Origin: Candidatus Aminicenans sakinawicola JGI OTU-1
GTDB taxonomy: Bacteria; Acidobacteriota; Aminicenantia; Aminicenantales; Aminicenantaceae
Length of the DNA stretch: 7,189 bases
Reading direction: 5' to 3'
Assembly: GCA_000493965.1 (NCBI GenBank)
Contig: AWNV01000101.1
Location: forward strand, 1 to 7,189
The notes beneath the pieces were generated by a model that had not been told where the DNA came from, did not search any database, and was given only the letters and a program-made list of their open reading frames with translations. Shown in pieces: positions 6,034 through 7,189 of this stretch. Numbering within the stretch: position 1 is the first letter of the stretch; every line of letters starts with the position of its first letter. Made by a program: the position numbers and the translations under genes.

Positions 6034-7140
6034 ATGATGAAGAAGAAAATAGCTGCAGTGGCTATGAGCGGAGGGGTGGATTCTTCTGTAGCCTGTGCCC
6101 TCCTCATTGAACAAGGCTATGAAGTTATCGGTCTCACAATGAGCCTTTTTTCCTTTGTCCAAAAAGAAAATAATTTTAAGAACTACTGGGGAAATGGAGC
6201 CATTGAAGATGCAAGATGTATTGCAACCTTTCTAAAGATCCCGCATCATGTTATTGACCTGAAGAAGCAGTTCGAAAAGATAGTAATTCAGAATTTTTGC
6301 GATGAATATTCTAAAGGCTGCACTCCCAACCCCTGCATCAGATGCAACCGGCATATCAAGTTTGATCTTCTGATGAGGAAAGCTATGAAACTCGGGGCAG
6401 AGCATCTCGCCACAGGCCACTATGCAAAGGTCTTGTGGGATCCACAATCCAAACATTATCTCCTAAAAAAAGCCACGAACAAACAGAAAGATCAGTCCTA
6501 TTTTCTATATTCTCTTTCCCAGGAACAGCTCAGCCGCACACTTCTGCCCATCGGCAGCCTTTCTAAAACAGAGGTCAAAAAGAAAGCACTCAAGATGGGT
6601 CTTCCTATAGCACATAGGCCTGAAAGCCAGGAAATATGTTTTATTCCTGATAACAATTACTCAAGTTTCCTGCATGAAAAGATTCCAGGTGCTTTCAGGC
6701 CAGGCTATATCTTAGACATTAACAATCGAATCGTCGGAAAACACAAAGGAATTATCAACTTCACAATCGGCCAGCGTAAAGGCATTGGAATCGCGGCGCA
6801 ACATCCCCTTTATGTACTCGAAATCAGAAGTAATGAAAACTCAATAGTTGTTGGCACAAACGAAGACCTTTATAAAAACAAGCTGATCGCATCCCATATC
6901 CATATCATCTCAGAGTCTCAGATAACCGAACCAGTATCAGTCAAAGCCAAAATCCGGTATAAACATAAAGAAGCAAAGGCCCGTATCTTCCCTGAAGAAT
7001 CAAACTTGTTTCGTGTGGAATTCGAAAAACTCCAAAGGGCAATCACACCAGGTCAAGCAGTTGTCTTCTATGATGGAGATTTAGTAATCGGAGGAGGCAC
7101 TATCATAGGGTCTACTGAAAAAAGCAAAAACATCAATTAA
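6034..7140 (+). CDS. mnmA: tRNA-specific 2-thiouridylase MnmA
   Basis: MnmA adenylates and thiolates U34 of tRNA-Lys, -Glu and -Gln, using sulfur passed from a cysteine desulfurase through carriers, to make the s2U part of mnm5s2U; it acts in the cytoplasm. The 368-residue protein is slightly longer than the usual 360 or so. It has the PP-loop SGGVDSS (12-18), the catalytic cysteine C101 in CTPNPCIRCNRHIKF, LATGHYAK (125-132), DQSYFLYSLSQEQL (153-166), the second active-site cysteine C202 in RPESQEICFIP, and FTIGQRKGIGI (243-253) before the C-terminal beta-barrel. The conserved C101/C202 pair marks it as the bacterial persulfide-type enzyme. Two ATG codons lie in tandem (6034 and 6037); either could be the start, and the Shine-Dalgarno site is poor (only GAG next to the ATG). 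It is transcribed away from the rest of the window; the 49 bases after its stop show no gene or clear terminator. Confidence 0.97.
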   Translation: MMKKKIAAVAMSGGVDSSVACALLIEQGYEVIGLTMSLFSFVQKENNFKNYWGNGAIEDARCIATFLKIPHHVIDLKKQFEKIVIQNFCDEYSKGCTPNPCIRCNRHIKFDLLMRKAMKLGAEHLATGHYAKVLWDPQSKHYLLKKATNKQKDQSYFLYSLSQEQLSRTLLPIGSLSKTEVKKKALKMGLPIAHRPESQEICFIPDNNYSSFLHEKIPGAFRPGYILDINNRIVGKHKGIINFTIGQRKGIGIAAQHPLYVLEIRSNENSIVVGTNEDLYKNKLIASHIHIISESQITEPVSVKAKIRYKHKEAKARIFPEESNLFRVEFEKLQRAITPGQAVVFYDGDLVIGGGTIIGSTEKSKNIN

Positions 7141-7189
7141 CTTCTTGATAATACTATAATTATATGATATGCTGCAGTGGAATTTCAAG

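Noticed and set aside
1..7189. CRISPR arrays, tRNA or rRNA genes, toxin-antitoxin pairs, phage or defence genes
   Set aside because: No regularly spaced repeats, cloverleaf-like sequence or such proteins were seen on either strand.

Overview
The window is an ordinary bacterial chromosomal housekeeping segment of moderate-to-low G+C (about 40% by eye). It has six confidently recognisable genes, one enzyme assigned only to family level, and a few short repeat fragments. All proteins are full length and intact. The gene order joins two arrangements known from other bacteria: yebC-ruvC (as in E. coli) and ruvA-ruvB-queA (as in Bacillus and others). That order, the moderate G+C and the Shine-Dalgarno sites fit an anaerobe-type lineage such as Desulfobacterota or Nitrospirota, but this is inference; the window holds no rRNA or lineage-specific marker.

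Layout: positions 1-134 hold no intact gene, only two short repeat motifs that look like the eroded end of a mobile or dispersed element. From 4507 down to 135, on the minus strand, lie yebC, ruvC, ruvA, ruvB and queA in transcription order. A 236-base gap between ruvC and ruvA carries a plausible separate promoter. Upstream of yebC, also on the minus strand, is a stand-alone PLP-dependent enzyme of the cysteine synthase/cystathionine beta-synthase family (4669-5649) with a near-consensus sigma-70-type promoter. A 384-base divergent intergenic region (5650-6033) separates it from mnmA on the plus strand (6034-7140), which has its own strong promoter. This region also holds a diverged inverted copy of the repeat seen at the window start.

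Function: RuvA, RuvB and RuvC form the Holliday-junction branch-migration and resolution machine. YebC is a translation-associated or regulatory protein commonly linked to ruvC. QueA and MnmA both modify wobble position 34 of tRNAs (queuosine and 2-thiouridine respectively). The PLP enzyme acts in sulfur amino-acid metabolism; cysteine is the ultimate sulfur donor for MnmA through a cysteine desulfurase, so the divergent pair is metabolically related, although co-regulation is not shown.

I found no evidence of a previously undescribed system. The points most worth a second look are a 20-base direct repeat that covers the stop codons of both yebC and queA, a 43-base inverted repeat at the window start and in the mnmA intergenic region, and altered acidic-pin residues in RuvA.
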